NCBI GenBank assembly: GCA_032207245.1 | Contig: CM063506.1 | Location: forward strand, 42,805,624 to 42,869,623 | Reading direction: 5' to 3' | DNA length: 64,000 bases | DNA from: Pardosa pseudoannulata | Lineage: Eukaryota > Arthropoda > Arachnida > Araneae > Lycosidae | Notes under the pieces: model-generated | The model's input: the letters and a program-made list of their open reading frames with translations, nothing else | What the model was told of the DNA's origin: nothing | Databases searched by the model: none | Position numbers and translations under genes: made by a program | Part shown: positions 1 through 12,460 of the stretch, piece by piece | How positions within the stretch are numbered: the stretch's first letter is position 1 | Layout of the letters: each line of letters starts with the position of its first letter

Positions 1-546
1 CGATGCTAATAATAGTATTCTTTTATTACCAATCAATATATTTTACTTTAATGTAATGTTTGTTCAATAATGGTAAATTAGCTACTTTTTTATTTCTTAC
101 ACTTAGTAATTCTGAGTTTTAACCCTCGAGAACTCGAGCCTTGCCTCTGAGGCCAAAGCGTTATAAAAATATTCCTCACAAAATTACTAAATTGAAATAT
201 AGTTACCAAATTTTCAGTAGCTGTCTTATAGGCCTTCTAGACCCCATTAACATGCATTTAAGCAATTTTCTCCAAATATTTTTCTCGGAAAGAGATACTT
301 TTAATTTATTTGGGCACCAGAATCCCAAAGCTTGCGCATACGCTTTTGCATTTTTATTTAGTATTTGTTGTCAGATTAAAGAGCCTATCACAAATACATC
401 GTTATTTGATGAAAATGATGAAATAGAAAGATGTGATTTAAGTTTTTAACTTCAGGATGTCTTATATTTGTGCTTTCGAAATGTTAATAGAAAATCTTTT
501 AAAAATTAATATTTCAAATAATTCGAAAGAGATTTTAAACTTTAAA

Positions 547-1771
547 TCCCCTATATAATAATAGCCTAAGTTGTCTGTCCATCTGTCCGTCAGGCATCCA
601 TATTGGATTTTTTATGAGTTAGGGTTAGCAAAATTCAAAGCGAGTTCGAAGTTAACCCCATTCCCACTTTTCGAGCGTTTAATGCTATTATTTCAAGCCT
701 TATTCTCCCTCTTATTCTATACTAAATTCATTCTTGATAGGATGGTGAGGCCGGAGTGTAATATTTGAATTTCTGGACTGTTTTTACTCGACCCTTATAT
801 ACTGTAATTAGTTACTTCATTACGAGTAGGCGTGACACGTTCGATAGAGTGTCTGCCCATTTGATCATCGTACTTCTCTGTTCTGTCCCTGATGAAGCCA
901 CATTTTTCTAAATGTCTAAATAATTTAATATTTTCTGCTTTTCTGTTAAATTCCTATTCCTAAAGTTGTTTTATTATTTTAAAGTTGTTCTATTATTTTT
1001 TCAACCTTTTATGATTTTTATTATTTTTATTTTATTAAATTTACGTATTGTTGTACGGATGTCCTTGGCCACATAAACATTTCATGTTTTTTATCCTTAA
1101 ACTTTCTTCTCACAATGTAATAATATCCTATGTTATCTGTCCATCTGTCCTCGAATTTATGAAGTAGTTGGACCTGGAATGGATAGAGCATCCATAGTAG
1201 TTTCTTGATGAGTTAGGGTTAGCAAAATTCAAAGCGAGTAAAGTTTATCTTTTCCGAAACTATAGATCCGATTTCAAAATAAATTGATATGAATAAGCTT
1301 CGTATCACAGCGAAAAATACTGTTATCTTTACAATGCTCGAAATCCACCCCTTCCATCTGTTCGAGTGTTCAATACCATTATATCAAGCCCCATTTTAAG
1401 AGCAGGCTATTAAATTTATCAATTTATCGCATAATAAATAGATAAAAATAACAATTTGTTTCTAGCATTATGACGTTATTCCTTTAACTATCTCATTTAA
1501 TCATTTATTTTACAATATTTAAATATTTTCTGCATTATTTCCATACATTTTAACACTAAATTATATATTGCGTAAATAATTTTCTTTTATATTTGGCTTA
1601 AATAATAGATTAGATACATATGTGATAATTTTCACTGATTATTTTTGTTGAAAGATAATTTTCATCCAAAAAAGAAATCCATTTTTTTTTTTACTTACCT
1701 CATAGGGTACTTTACAATTCTGGGAAATTAAAAATTTTACTGATACCGTCATATGCCGGGCTATATGCTAG
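547..1771 (+). mobile_element. Helitron-like non-autonomous element, composite
   Basis: The 5' end is A|TCCCCTATATAATAATAG at 547. A second, eroded 5' block begins near 1117, so this is a partial copy followed by a second copy. The 3' end has an imperfect hairpin near 1745-1760 followed by CTATATGCTAG ending at 1771. A TC start, a 3' hairpin about 10 nt before CTRR, and insertion between A and T are the Helitron hallmarks. No Rep/helicase coding is present. At least six related copies occur in this window. Confidence 0.7.
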
Positions 1772-1832
1772 TCTTATAACAATTTAAATTACAATTAATA
1801 AATTAATATGTGTATCTACAAACCTATACTTG

Positions 1833-1870
1833 CTAACATATAGCCCGTCATATGACGAGCTATATGTTAG
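1833..1870. repeat. 38-bp palindrome made of Helitron 3' terminus sequence
   Basis: The right half is the Helitron 3' end (CGTCATATGACG hairpin, then CTATATGTTAG). The left half is its inverse, sharing the same hairpin, with one mismatched pair. It lies about 60 bp after the 3' end at 1771. It looks like a mirrored terminus rather than a second complete element. Confidence 0.8.
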
Positions 1871-2142
1871 TAATGTATATTTGACAATAAAAATTTTCTG
1901 TTCATTATCAAATTCAATTTTGTTGGTATTTTGCTAAGAAAAGTTGCCCGTTCTCGCGTAACTCTGGTTAAGGCCTATGACCATATGATGAAAAAATTAA
2001 TTTACATTACATGATTGCATTTTTAGTTCATTACTTTTAACCATTCTTACACAGGCAGAAACGCGAAACTAGAAATTATTAGTTACAAAAATTCCTTCAT
2101 ATTGAATCATACAAATTTCTCTTTTTCTTTTTTATCTTTGTA

Positions 2143-3131
2143 CGAGGATTGGAACTTTAATGGTGACAAATATTTATTTACAGGAAATACAAAAGTGATT
2201 TATGTCATCATGTTTTACAGTCCTTCAATATAATCCATATCTTTATGATAACCCTTTTCCAACGATGTGAAAGTCGCAGAACACCTGTAGCAACTCCTGT
2301 TCTCTTGATAGTTCGAATGGACCGGTCTATTGCCGCAAGAATCTCTGGAAGAGTTCTGAAGCGAATGCCACGAAGTGGTACCTTATGTAGCCTCCACTCT
2401 ATGGCCAATTGTTCTCCACTTCCTGATGGGGACCTTGAATGATGGTTCTAGGGTTGCATCCACACGTTGGGCTACTAAATGAGCCCAACATGTGGATTCA
2501 TCCGTAGGGTCTAATGCGCACTTCAGTTGCGCATCTGGCTGCCTTTGATCTTTGGAGAAAAACCACCAAGGCTATTTTATCGTCTGCTATCATCAACCAC
2601 GATAAACCATATCCCCTCCAGACGACGGTGATGGCTTGCAGTGGACCATAGTGTGGAGGGGCCTTTAGGAATCAAGTCAAAGTCACAAGGGCTAAATGTG
2701 GGAGTATGGTGGATGGTACAGTACTTTCCAGCCCCACCGATCCAACAAAAAATAAGTCACAGCCTGCGCTGTGCGAGGCCGAGCATTATCATGCAAAATG
2801 ATAAGGGCTTTCCGCAAAAAGTGTCACCGTTTTTTTTCTCAAAGCTGGCCCGAGATGGTACTCCAAAAATGAGCAGTAATACTGTGCATTGACGGTCTGT
2901 TGTGAGGGAACGGTAAGCATTAGGATGACACCATAACAGTCTTACTTTAGACAAACTAGTACAAGGATCAGTTCTTCGCGTGACTCCGCATGCATGTTAC
3001 GTAGGAAGGACGAGTCTTTTTGCTGAGAGGTAAGGTAGATATGTAGCTCACGCTTGTATAAGCGATAGTCTTTGGTTTTGTTGCGTATCGTTTTTACAGC
3101 AGTGTTACCGCCATTAAAGTTTCAACCCTCG
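2143..3131 (-). mobile_element. mariner-family element with both terminal repeats
   Basis: The terminal inverted repeats are CGAGGATTGGAACTTTAATG on the left and CGAGGGTTGAAACTTTAATG as the reverse complement of the right end. TA duplications lie at 2141-2142 and 3132-3133. The other copy of the surrounding duplication (near 6600) has no element here, which serves as an uninserted site. At 989 bp it is shorter than an intact mariner (about 1.3 kb). The transposase remnant lies on the minus strand. Confidence 0.88.
2208..2960 (-). pseudogene. mariner transposase, C-terminal half, broken
   Basis: Read on the minus strand in several frames, this gives the C-terminal part of a mariner DDD transposase. 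The sequence shows LHDNARPRTAQ (second catalytic Asp region), then LYHPPYS with the following Asp-Leu-Ala-Pro block decayed by stops, then KVPLRGIRFRTLPEILAA and LRLSHRWKRVI, the usual tail order. About 200 bp of unrelated sequence (roughly 2440-2640) separates the catalytic block from the tail, so an internal insertion or rearrangement is likely in addition to frameshifts. The N-terminal helix-turn-helix half is missing. It cannot encode an active enzyme. Confidence 0.85.
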
Positions 3132-3832
3132 TATATGGAACCTAGACTACAATATTTTAATATATTGTGTAGGTATATTGATTTATTTCTTTATAAGATT
3201 TAATAATAAAAATATGTCAAAACCTAACACACCTAAGTTATACTTTTTGTTTCAGTACTTGATTATTGGGGAAAATTATGGGACACTTTTGTTTCGTGGG
3301 TTAGTAACGATAATGAAAACTAAAGTATACAAAATGTAAAAAGTTAAAAAATATTGCATTTCACAGACATTTTTTCCCTTTAGAAATTGTGTTGCTTTAG
3401 GAGCATTTAAAAATTAAAAAATGTTTAATAATAATAAAAATAATTTGAAAAATTGTTATTTTTTTAAGAAACATCAAATTTGTGTTATACGCACTTTCAT
3501 AAATATCTCTCGATTAATTTAAGACAGTGTTTCCCAAAATGAAGTAAGCGTATCTCCGGGGGTACAATAAGAGTTTGATGGGGTTACAACTGAGACGAAA
3601 GTCAACTCCCTGAAAATCACGCCACTCTGTCTAAAACGAAAGAAGGTCCAATCATCTGTGGAGAAGTAGACTGGTTTCCTTCTCTTCGTGAGTTTATAAC
3701 AAGTTCGACTACTAAAATTGATGCTGATACTCTGAAATGCATAACACAGCATTTGGAGAGTTTGCAAGTGGGCTTGAAAAACAATTTCCCTGATTTTAAC
3801 AAAAATATTGAATGGATAAGAGATCCGTTTAA

Positions 3833-4446
3833 CACTTGGCATGTGGATATAATTCACCGCCAACTTATGCGTGCAGCTGGCGTATTTTCGTGAATCGCGC
3901 GAAAGTTTAGTTATTCAGAAAAATCGCAGTAAATCGAAAACTATTTTGTTTTTATGAACGAAACTTTTTTTATTTTACACTTTAATATATACTGTAGGAT
4001 TATTTAGAAAAAAAAACATTTTTACGAAATCACAAAATAACCGATTTTTAAAATTAAAGTCCGATAATCTGTTAACGCATACACTTTTCTCACAACGGCT
4101 CATTTTATCAATTTTGGTTTTAAGAATAAAAAACCAAGCTTCTTATTGACAAACCACAACTTGTACGTTCTGGAGCTAGGAATTCCATTGAAGATGAAAT
4201 AAAGTAACAAAAGACCGAGTAACTCGACAATCATAACTTGTAGAAGGAAAAAATGCAAACCGTTACATAGCAACGCAAGGAACACTCATATAATGTCACA
4301 CATACATATAATTATAAGTATTTAGTAGATTTGTGGTGATTAGCGTATATCCACCACAAATCTACTAAATACGGTTTCTTTACGTGACCCGCGTTTAAGT
4401 GACAGACTGCAGAAAACGTAAAAATACGTTGCCCTCAAACAAAGTG
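3833..4446 (-). mobile_element. piggyBac-like MITE, family 1, copy 1
   Basis: It is flanked by TTAA at 3829-3832 and 4447-4450. The left end starts CACTTGGCATGTGGATAT; the right end inverse starts CACTTTGTTTGAGGGC. The 614-bp body matches 48517-49137 in reverse orientation over its whole length. A 21-bp inverted repeat sits near the right end. It has no intact coding frame. Its target was the hAT transposase remnant. Confidence 0.85.
4318..4372. repeat. Subterminal inverted repeat in the family 1 MITE
   Basis: Perfect 21-bp arms (4318-4338 and 4352-4372) with a 13-nt loop, core TTTAGTAGATTTG. The equivalent hairpin in the other MITE copy lies near 48589-48643 with shorter arms. It could act as a transposase binding or cruciform structure; that is inference. 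Confidence 0.9.
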
Positions 4447-4914
4447 TTAACATTAGCAGAACATCCATGCCAAAAGATTTGACGCATGCAGAAGAAGAAC
4501 AATTGTTGGAACTGGATTTAGAGGTATTTTTGGAAATTAAACATTGGGAGAGTACCTTAACAACATTTTGGTTTCAAATGTAACATGTGTATCCGGAAAA
4601 AAAATACAACATGTATTCCAGAAAAAAAATTCTGAAACATATCTTGCCTATTCCAACTTTATGTGACTTTGCTTTTTCCGCATTTGTAGAGATTAAGTCG
4701 AAAAAAAAAGGAACAGACTATTTGAAGTAGAACAGCATCTAAGATTAAAATTAACAAACAGGGAACCAAATTTGACGATCTGTCATCTCAGCACAAACAA
4801 TTTCATCCTTCTCATTGATCCAAATAAATGTTGCTTAAAATATACCTTTTATTTATTTTTTATTACGAATATTTTTCTTTCTCTTTTCTTATTATTTTGT
4901 GTATATAAAAAAAA

Positions 4915-5208
<294 letters not shown>

Positions 5209-5386
5209 TGGTATTAATAAAACACACCCTCTTTTTTTTTTACGAGGGGTACTCAGCGTTACAAAAATATTAAAAGGAGTACATATATGTTAAAAGTTTT
5301 TGAAAAACTAGTTTAAGACTAAAATTGAGTATGAGTATGAAAAAATACATGTATACTTTATGTATACTAAAATTACATAAAGTATA

Positions 5387-6241
5387 CAGCGTTCCCTCGC
5401 CACTTCGCGCTTCATCTTTTGCGGCTTCAGTGCTTCGCGGGTTTTTCGAAAATATTCATCAAAATATAAAAATAAAAAATACAATTATACCGGCCGCCAC
5501 ATTGTGGAAAGGAGCGTTGTTTCATGTTGATGGACCAGAGAGAAGGTTCATTGCATGTCAAACAATTTAAGGAGTTGACTCAAAGTACATACCACGGACT
5601 CTTGAGATGACAAAGTCTGCAAATGATGAATAAAATGAAGGGGAAGAAGAAGAACAAACTGAAAAGCGTGGCCTTACCCCCTCCCCCGGAGGTTTGGCAA
5701 CAATTGTGCAATATGGAAGAACTTGCTTAAGACATTGACGACAATATGGTTCGAGCTATCGAGTTTAGCAATCGCGTGGAAGGAATTATAATTTTGTACA
5801 GGGGAATCTTGAAAGAAAAGGAAAGACAAAGTCAACAAGTACCCCCACCATGTTTCTCTCCAAGGTAAAGCTCTAGCAAGGCTCTACCGTCATCGTCTCC
5901 AGAAGAAGAGTCTCCGGGTAAGCCTAAATCTTCTATGAGTCCAGTAAGAACCTCTCCATCAACAAGACTCTTAGTCTCTCTCAGAAAGCAATGTTGATTA
6001 ATGTTTATTACTCTATAAGATTTCTTAATTAACCTTATTTATTAGCACTGACACGTTTAAGTAAATACCTTTACTGTTGTAATTTTTGTCATAAATGTGT
6101 AAAGTATGAATACTATTTACAGATTTAAAACATTTTTGTAGCCATATACACGAAATTCCTAGGGGCAAATCCGACTTCGCTGTTTTTCAGTTTTCGCGGA
6201 AGGTTCTGGTCGCCATTAACCTCGAAAATGAGGGATCACTG
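5387..6241 (+). mobile_element. pogo/Tigger-like element, deletion derivative
   Basis: The left terminus is CAGCGTTCCCTCGCCACTTC; the right terminus inverse is CAGTGATCCCTCATTTTCGA. TA lies on both sides (5385-5386, 6242-6243), the usual Tigger target. A GCGG/CGCGG-rich subterminal region follows the left end, as in many Tigger elements. At 855 bp it is much shorter than an autonomous element. It keeps only the end of the transposase region. Confidence 0.78.
5855..5996 (+). pseudogene. Tigger-like transposase C-terminal tail remnant
   Basis: One frame reads a Ser/Pro/Glu-rich tail, SSSPEEESPGKPKSSMSP, then TSPSTRLLVSLRKQC and a stop. Low-complexity serine-proline tails are common at the end of Tigger/jerky-like transposases. 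The upstream DDE catalytic region is absent and an in-frame stop precedes the tail. The family is assigned mainly from the surrounding terminal repeats, so the protein call is moderate. Confidence 0.5.
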
Positions 6242-6243
6242 TA

Positions 6244-7070
6244 CATAAAGTATACAAAGTAACTTAAAGGTAGTATTCTATCTGAAATCAATTTATTTCT
6301 TTTATAATGTTATGCAACGAAATTATGGTAAATTACTTACGTTTCTTTGCTTCTTATACTTAGATAATCACAGGTTTTTAGGCCTGTGACCACCTGAGGG
6401 AATTTTTATTGCATGATTGCATTTTCCCTTTCAGTACCTTGAACAATATTTACGAGAGAAAAAAACGAAAAATCTATAGTTATCAATCACAAAAATTACT
6501 CCCTTCAAAATTAACAAAAATAATATCTTAAAAGTGAATTATCTGATTAAAAATAAAGTAGAAAGTTGTATACTAAAACTTTTGTCCTTTTCTTCTTTAT
6601 ATAATGACTTTAGACTACATAAACACAATGCATTATATAGATATATTGATTTATTTCTTTATAAGGTGATATATTAATGATAAAAAGTATGTTAAAATCT
6701 AAAATAGCCTCAAACGAGAACGAAAATTACGATTTTTATCACAATAATCGATTATTTGAGGTAGTATATCTGGCACTTTTGCTTTACAGGTTAATAATTA
6801 TTATTAAAAAGCGACAAAGGTAAAAAAGATAGAAATCGGAAGATATTACAATTAACCAATACCTGATTCATTTCTACTCATTTTGTTCTTTTAGAAGCAT
6901 TTAAAAATAAATAATTCTTCGATGTGACAAATTGCTATTCATTGTGAAACATATTGCTAGTTATTACTAGTTCTCAAAAGACCGTGGATAAGTTTAGGAC
7001 TAAAATTCAATGCAATTATGAAAAAAAATATTTTAAGCATACTTGTTTTTTGCTAAAAATATTTTTTTTA
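6244..7070. repeat. Large tandem duplication, copy 2 (uninterrupted)
   Basis: This matches, in order, the pieces of copy 1 in the first 5.4 kb. It lacks the piggyBac-like, mariner and hAT insertions and so gives an uninserted site for each. No gene is recognisable. Confidence 0.65.
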
Positions 7071-7074
7071 ATTT

Positions 7075-8030
7075 CTAGAGAACAGCTGACAAGATGTATT
7101 ATTTTGAGGCATATTCTTTAAGCATACGTCGAAATCCGTCAATACCTAAATACTCAGTTCTAAAGGTTATGAATTGTATAATTTATCATCCCACTGAATT
7201 TAGGACAGAAAATCTCACCCCTGCAGCTAATCCGGTGTTTTGCAATTCAATGCAAATGAAAAAAACATGCATGCTTTAAATGTATTAAAATTTCTAACAA
7301 ACAGCTGACAAAACGTATTATTTTGAAGCATATCATTTAAGCTTAGTTCGAAATACGTCAATATCTACATATTCAGCAAATAAAAGTTCCTTTTGTTGAA
7401 ATGTTTTTTTTATTGTATTCACAATTGCGAGTAGATTAAAACTACATCCTTGAAAATCTCACCCCTGCAGCTAATCCCATGTTTTGCAATTCAATGCAAT
7501 TATGAAAAAAACATGCATGCTTTAAATGTATTAAAATTTCTAACAAACAGCTGACAAAACGTATTATTTTGAAGCATATCATTTAAGCATAGTTTGAAAT
7601 ACGTCAATATCTACATATTCATCAAAAGTTCCTTTTGTTGAAATGCTTTTTTCTATTGTATTCGCAATTGCAAGTAGATTAAAACTACATCCTTGAATTA
7701 TTCTTTAAGAAACTACAGTAGTTTCTTAAAGAATAATTCAAGGTTACAGAAACACAAAAGTAAACAAACAGCTCAGTAGCGTAGTACACACTGGTTTACA
7801 GAAAACCAGATTTGTTAAAGCTTAAATAATTAATGTTGCAAAGTAAAATTTTCTTTTGTTCAAGTGCTTTTTTCTTATTAACAAGTGCGAGTTGGGGAAA
7901 ACTACATCCATTGTTGTTTTTTAAACAATAATTCAAGGTTACAGAAATACAAAATTAAATAAACAGATCAGTAGCGTATTACATATAAACAGATTTCATT
8001 CAACTTAAATAATTGAAGATGCAAGGAAAA
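7075..8030. repeat. Short tandem repeat array (about 247 and 195 bp units)
   Basis: The phrase CAGCTGACAAAACG recurs at about 7084, 7303 and 7550. The phrase AAAACTACATCC recurs near 7437, 7682 and 7899, and a GGTTACAGAAA block near 7742 and 7936. Copies are imperfect and lengths vary. The array is broken by the palindrome at 7691-7743. Confidence 0.75.
7691..7743. repeat. Perfect 53-bp palindrome
   Basis: Arms of 26 bp (7691-7716 and 7718-7743) with a single-base centre. The left arm begins CCTTGAATTATTCTTTAAGA. The neighbouring repeat units carry only one arm, so the palindrome marks an inversion or fold-back event at the array junction. Confidence 0.95.
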
Positions 8031-10079
8031 GTTTCTTTATAACAAATAGTTTCAGAGGCAAAAATAATTAAATATCACTCATTTAGGATTGAAGTAACTC
8101 ACATTCGCTTTCAACAAGATTTTTGGGATGCAAGACAAAGGGTGAGTGAGAAAAAATTACATCCACCCTCATGACGTAGTCAGAAATTTATGTCCAGAGG
8201 GACCAAATGAGAAAGACATTGCTATTTGTGAATGATGCTTCAGTAAAACAAAATTAAGATATTAAAACATGAGCTATGACAATTATCCATTTTGAACTCA
8301 AAAAGATTTAATGACATTGCTATCTTCCTAACTAGAAAAAGGAAAAATATAGCAGAATATAGAGAAAATGTTAAATTTTCGGTCAGCGGCTAGGCAAAAC
8401 TTTTTATAGCCAAAGCGGTTTTTTTAAAAATGTGTTCTTATACAGCTTGGCAGAGGGAACCTACACACACGAGGGACATATTCTTTTGACAAAATTGTTT
8501 TCTAGAATTCTGAAAGGGGGCCGGTCCTCCCAAATCACCCCTTGCCTACGGACATGTCCACCATACTTTATTAGTGTTCAGTTGAAACTACAGTAACACA
8601 AAAACAGCAAACTTATCAGAAGTATAGTACAGAAATGCCTACAAACTTTACATTTATATCTTCTATTTTTACATATTAACATTTTTATTGCAATATATAA
8701 TAATTAGCAGTTGGACTCTTTTATATAGTTCTGATACAGTGAAATAAGCGTTACAAAAAATCTAAAAATATACCGTTTAGTTTTTTTTTCAAAGGAAATT
8801 AAAGTTAATACGTATAATTTCATTTACAATATTGCTACATTTTCTCATTAAAAAGTATAAATTATTATAGTATTCGAATGTCTACCTAAAACTATTTAAA
8901 TACTGCAACCTATATGGTTGGAACTTTTCAGTCCGTTTCACAAAAATCTTAAAAATTATTTGGAACTAGTTATCTTCCCACGTAATGAGTAACAGAAATG
9001 CGTTCCAAAATGGAAAGATATTTAAATCCATATTTCACCTTTAATGTGAAACAAGTAACTTTCTCCCTGTATCCTTGGGGGTAAAGGGAGTAGGGGAGGG
9101 GATTATGTTCAAAGCTTGAGCGAACCCTCTCTGAGTCGAAAACAAATTCTGCGAGAGAAATCAGCTGAATCCGAAACCCAGCACTTCATTAGAAGTCGCT
9201 TAAACGACTTTTGTTCGCCTTCGGAGATTTAACTTTTAAAAGACTTTTCGCAGTGAAATAACTCACTTCGCCGGTCATCTCCTGTTAAAGTCTTAATGGC
9301 GAAGATTTGTGAACTGTATTTTATAGATCTTCGGAAAGTAATTGGGATCATTTCTGATACGACGCATCTTTGCGGAAAAAGAGCAAATAAGATTAGTACC
9401 AATAAGGGTCTTTCCTTTCCGACCCTGTCTTATGAATGATTTGTATCGCAGAAACTGAGAGGAAGAGTTAAATTTTTATTAGTAAATGTATAACTATGCA
9501 CTGTAACTGCAATATTGCTGTACGCTATAGCGTAGAATAGCATACAGAATTGAATAGATAATTATCCTAAAGCCATGCAAAGTTCCAATGCATAAATGTT
9601 TAATCTCGGTTGTAAGTTAATTAATTATAAAAAATACAGAAATATACGAAAAACAGTGTCACTACAGCAAAACTTTTTAGCTAGCCAAACTAGGTTGTTA
9701 TTTATTTAATTTTGTCAAGTTGGAGCAAACACTACAAAGTAAGCTTATTGACAAAATGTAGAATTGGGATTTGGAAATGTATACCTAATAGGTATTTGTT
9801 ATCTCTCATTTACCACAACCCAAAGGACACGTACGGTTGTAAATCTGTTGCTGTTTAGCCCCACCCGGACAGTACGTATAATCTAAGGAATTTTGCGGAG
9901 AGTATTATTGCCGTCACAAAGTGGGTCCTTGTAATTTTAATAATCGCAATATTTCTGTTTGGCCTTTTAGATGTATCGATTTGAATTCATTAAGACCCAT
10001 TAGTATTTTTTCTTCGGAAAAACATAAAATAAAATTACTTAATTTAGCTAATTACTATTTTTACTTCATTTTGATATAA
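8031..10079. other. No gene recognised; mixed AT-rich and moderate-GC sequence
   Basis: No long open frame and no family match. 8380-8570 has a GC-richer stretch with G/C runs that resembles the edge of an old dispersed repeat. 9060-9440 is the least AT-rich part and holds no obvious repeats; a short phrase near 9333 (GGAAAGTAATTGGGATCAT) resembles one near 13755. It may be unique host intronic or intergenic DNA. Confidence 0.5.
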
Positions 10080-12442
10080 AATTTAGTTTCATATATATAT
10101 ATATATTTAAAAAGTTATCTTGCTGGTAAGTGAATTACATTTTTTTTTATTTTGTGTATGTTTTTGATAGGTCTTAAAATTTTCTTAAAATAAAATGACA
10201 AAATGGCTTAGTTAGAGTACTATTAAACAAATTGCAAAATTCATTCTAGAAGAAGTAGAATTGTTTGTTTTATGATTAATTAAAAAAGTTTCATATATGC
10301 CCATATTTTAATAGTTATTTTGCGGGTAAGTGAATTACATTTATTTAAATCTGTGTGTGTTTTTGATAGGTTTTAAAATTTACTTAAAATGACAAAATGC
10401 CTTAGTTAGAGTACTATTAAACAAACTGCAAAATTCATTCTAGGAAAACTAGAATTTTTTTGTTTTATGATTAATTAAAAAAGTTTCATATATACATATT
10501 TTTTTAAAGTTCTTGGCGGGTAAGTGAATTACATTTTTTTAGATCTTGTGTATGTTTTTTGATAGGTCTTAAAATTTACAAAATAATGACCAAAAGGGCT
10601 TAGTTAGAGTACTATTAAACAATTGCACATTCTAGAAGAAGTAGAAATTGTTGTTTTATGATAATTAAAAAAGTTTCATATATGCCCATATTTTAATAGT
10701 TATCTTGCGGGTAAGTGAATTACATTTTTTTTAATCTGTGTATGTTTTTGTTAGGTTTTAAAATTTACTTAAAATGACAAAATGCCTTAGTTAGAGTACT
10801 ATTAAACAAACTGCAAAATTCATTCTAGGAAAACTAGAATTTTTTTGTTTTATGATTAATTAAAAAAGTTTCATATATATATTTTTTAAAAGTTATCTTG
10901 CGGGTAAGTGAATTACATTTTTTTTATTTTGTGTATGTTTTTGATAGGTCTTAAAATTTACTTAAAATAACATGACAAAAGGGCTTAGTTAGAGTACTAT
11001 TAAACAAATTGCAAAATTCATTCTAGAAGAAGTAGAATTGTTTGTTTTATGATTAATTAAAAAAGTTTCATATATGCCCATATTTTAATAGTTATCTTGC
11101 GGGTAAGTGAATTACATTTATATAAATCTGTGTATGTTTTTGTTAGGTTTTAAAATTTACTTAAAATGACAAAATGCCTTAGTTAGAGTACTATTAAACA
11201 AACTGCAAAATTCATTCTAGGAAAACTAGAATTTTTTTGTTTTATGATTAATTAAAAAAGTTTCATATATACATATTTTTTAAAAGTTATCTTGCTGGTA
11301 AGTGAATTACATTTTTTTTTATTTTGTGTATGTTTTTGATAGGTCTTAAAATTTTCTTAAAATAAAATGACAAAATGGCTTAGTTAGAGTACTATTAAAC
11401 AAATTGCAAAATTCATTCTAGAAGAAGTAGAATTGTTTGTTTTATGATTAATTAAAAAAGTTTCATATATGCCCATATTTTAATAGTTATCTTGCGGGTA
11501 AGTGAATTACATTTATATAAATCTGTGTATGTTTTTGTTAGGTTTTAAAATTTACTTAAAATGACAAAATGCCTTAGTTAGAGTACTATTAAACAAACTG
11601 CAAAATTCATTCTAGGAAAACTAGAATTTTTTTGTTTTATGATTAATTAAAAAAGTTTCATATATACATATTTTTTAAAAGTTATCTTGCGGGTAAGTGA
11701 ATTACATTTTTTTTTATTTTGTGTATGTTTTTGATAGGTCTTAAAATTTACTTAAAATAACATGACAAAAGGGCTTAGTTAGAGTACTATTAAACAAATT
11801 GCAAAATTCATTCTAGAAGAAGTAGAATTGTTTGTTTTATGATTAATTAAAAAAGTTTCATATATGCCCATATTTTAATAGTTATCTTGCGGGTAAGTGA
11901 ATTACATTTATATAAATCTGTGTATGTTTTTGTTAGGTTTTAAAATTTACTTAAAATGACAAAATGCCTTAGTTAGAGTACTATTAAACAAACTGCAAAA
12001 TTCATTCTAGGAAAACTAGAATTTTTTTGTTTTATGATTAATTAAAAAAGTTTCATATATACATATTTTTTAAAAGTTATCTTGCGGGTAAGTGAATTAC
12101 ATTTTTTTTATTTTGTGTATGTTTTTGATAGGTCTTAAAATTTACTTAAAATAACATGACAAAAGGGCTTAGTTAGAGTACTATTAAACAAATTGCAAAA
12201 TTTATTCTAGAAAAACCAGAATTTTTTTGTTTTATGCCTAATTAAAAAAGTTTCATATATACATATATTTTAAAAGTTATCTTGCGGGTAAGTGAATTAC
12301 ATTTTTTTTTATTTTGTGTATGTTTTTGATAGGTCTTAAAATTTATTAAAATAAAATGACAAAATGGCTTAGAGCACTATTAAACAAATTGCAAAATTCA
12401 TTCTAGAAAATATAGAATTGTTTGTTTTATGATTAATTAAAA
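10080..12442. repeat. Satellite A, ~196-bp monomer in dimeric higher-order array
   Basis: About 12 monomers start at GTTTCATATA near 10087, 10288, 10483, 10673, 10868, 11065, 11260, 11460, 11656, 11855, 12051 and 12250. Two monomer types alternate: one with ATGCCCATATTTTAATAG and GTTAGGTTTTAAAA, the other with ATACATATTTTTTAAAAG and GATAGGTCTTAAAA. This gives a ~394-bp higher-order unit. All copies keep GGTAAGTGAATTACAT. No coding is seen. Confidence 0.95.
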
Positions 12443-12460
12443 GGCTTATAATAGCATTTG

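Larger units (their letters stand above)
123..1967. mobile_element. Candidate piggyBac-like element (TTAA-flanked)
   Basis: This block is present in duplication copy 1 and absent from copy 2 (near 6375). It is flanked by TTAA at 119-122 and 1968-1971, the piggyBac target duplication. The left end starts CCCTCGAGAACTCGAG; the right end, reverse-complemented, starts CCAGAGTTACGCGAG, so terminal similarity is weak. An open frame at 141-449 (102 codons) matches no family I know and may be chance. Helitron pieces at 547-1771 sit inside. An alternative is an unrelated insertion next to a chance TTAA. Confidence 0.4.
3688..4795 (+). pseudogene. hAT transposase C-terminus (ZBED5/SCAND3-like), split by a MITE
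   Basis: The part before the MITE reads as a helical stretch ending NFPDFNKNIEWIRDPF, the block that precedes the dimerisation region in transposases related to SCAND3/ZBED5. The part after the MITE resumes with SMPKDLTHAEEEQLLEL, then LTTFWFQ, LPIPTLCDFAFS and VEIKSKKKG, matching the hAT C-terminal dimerisation domain order (SFW..., YLCE...GFS, KNR/KKR). Removing the MITE plus one TTAA restores the frame across the junction (Asp-Pro-Phe-Asn then Ile-Ser). In-frame stops, for example after LTTFWFQM, show it was already decaying. The N-terminal zinc finger and most of the catalytic core are absent. Confidence 0.75.

Noticed and set aside
141..449. 102-codon frame as a host gene
   Set aside because: No recognisable domain; it lies inside a TTAA-flanked insertion absent from the sister copy.
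3519..3863. 114-codon minus-strand frame
   Set aside because: Antisense to the hAT transposase remnant and crosses the MITE border.
7075..8030. CRISPR-like array of repeats
   Set aside because: Repeats are 195-247 bp, imperfect and without unique short spacers, in a eukaryotic context.
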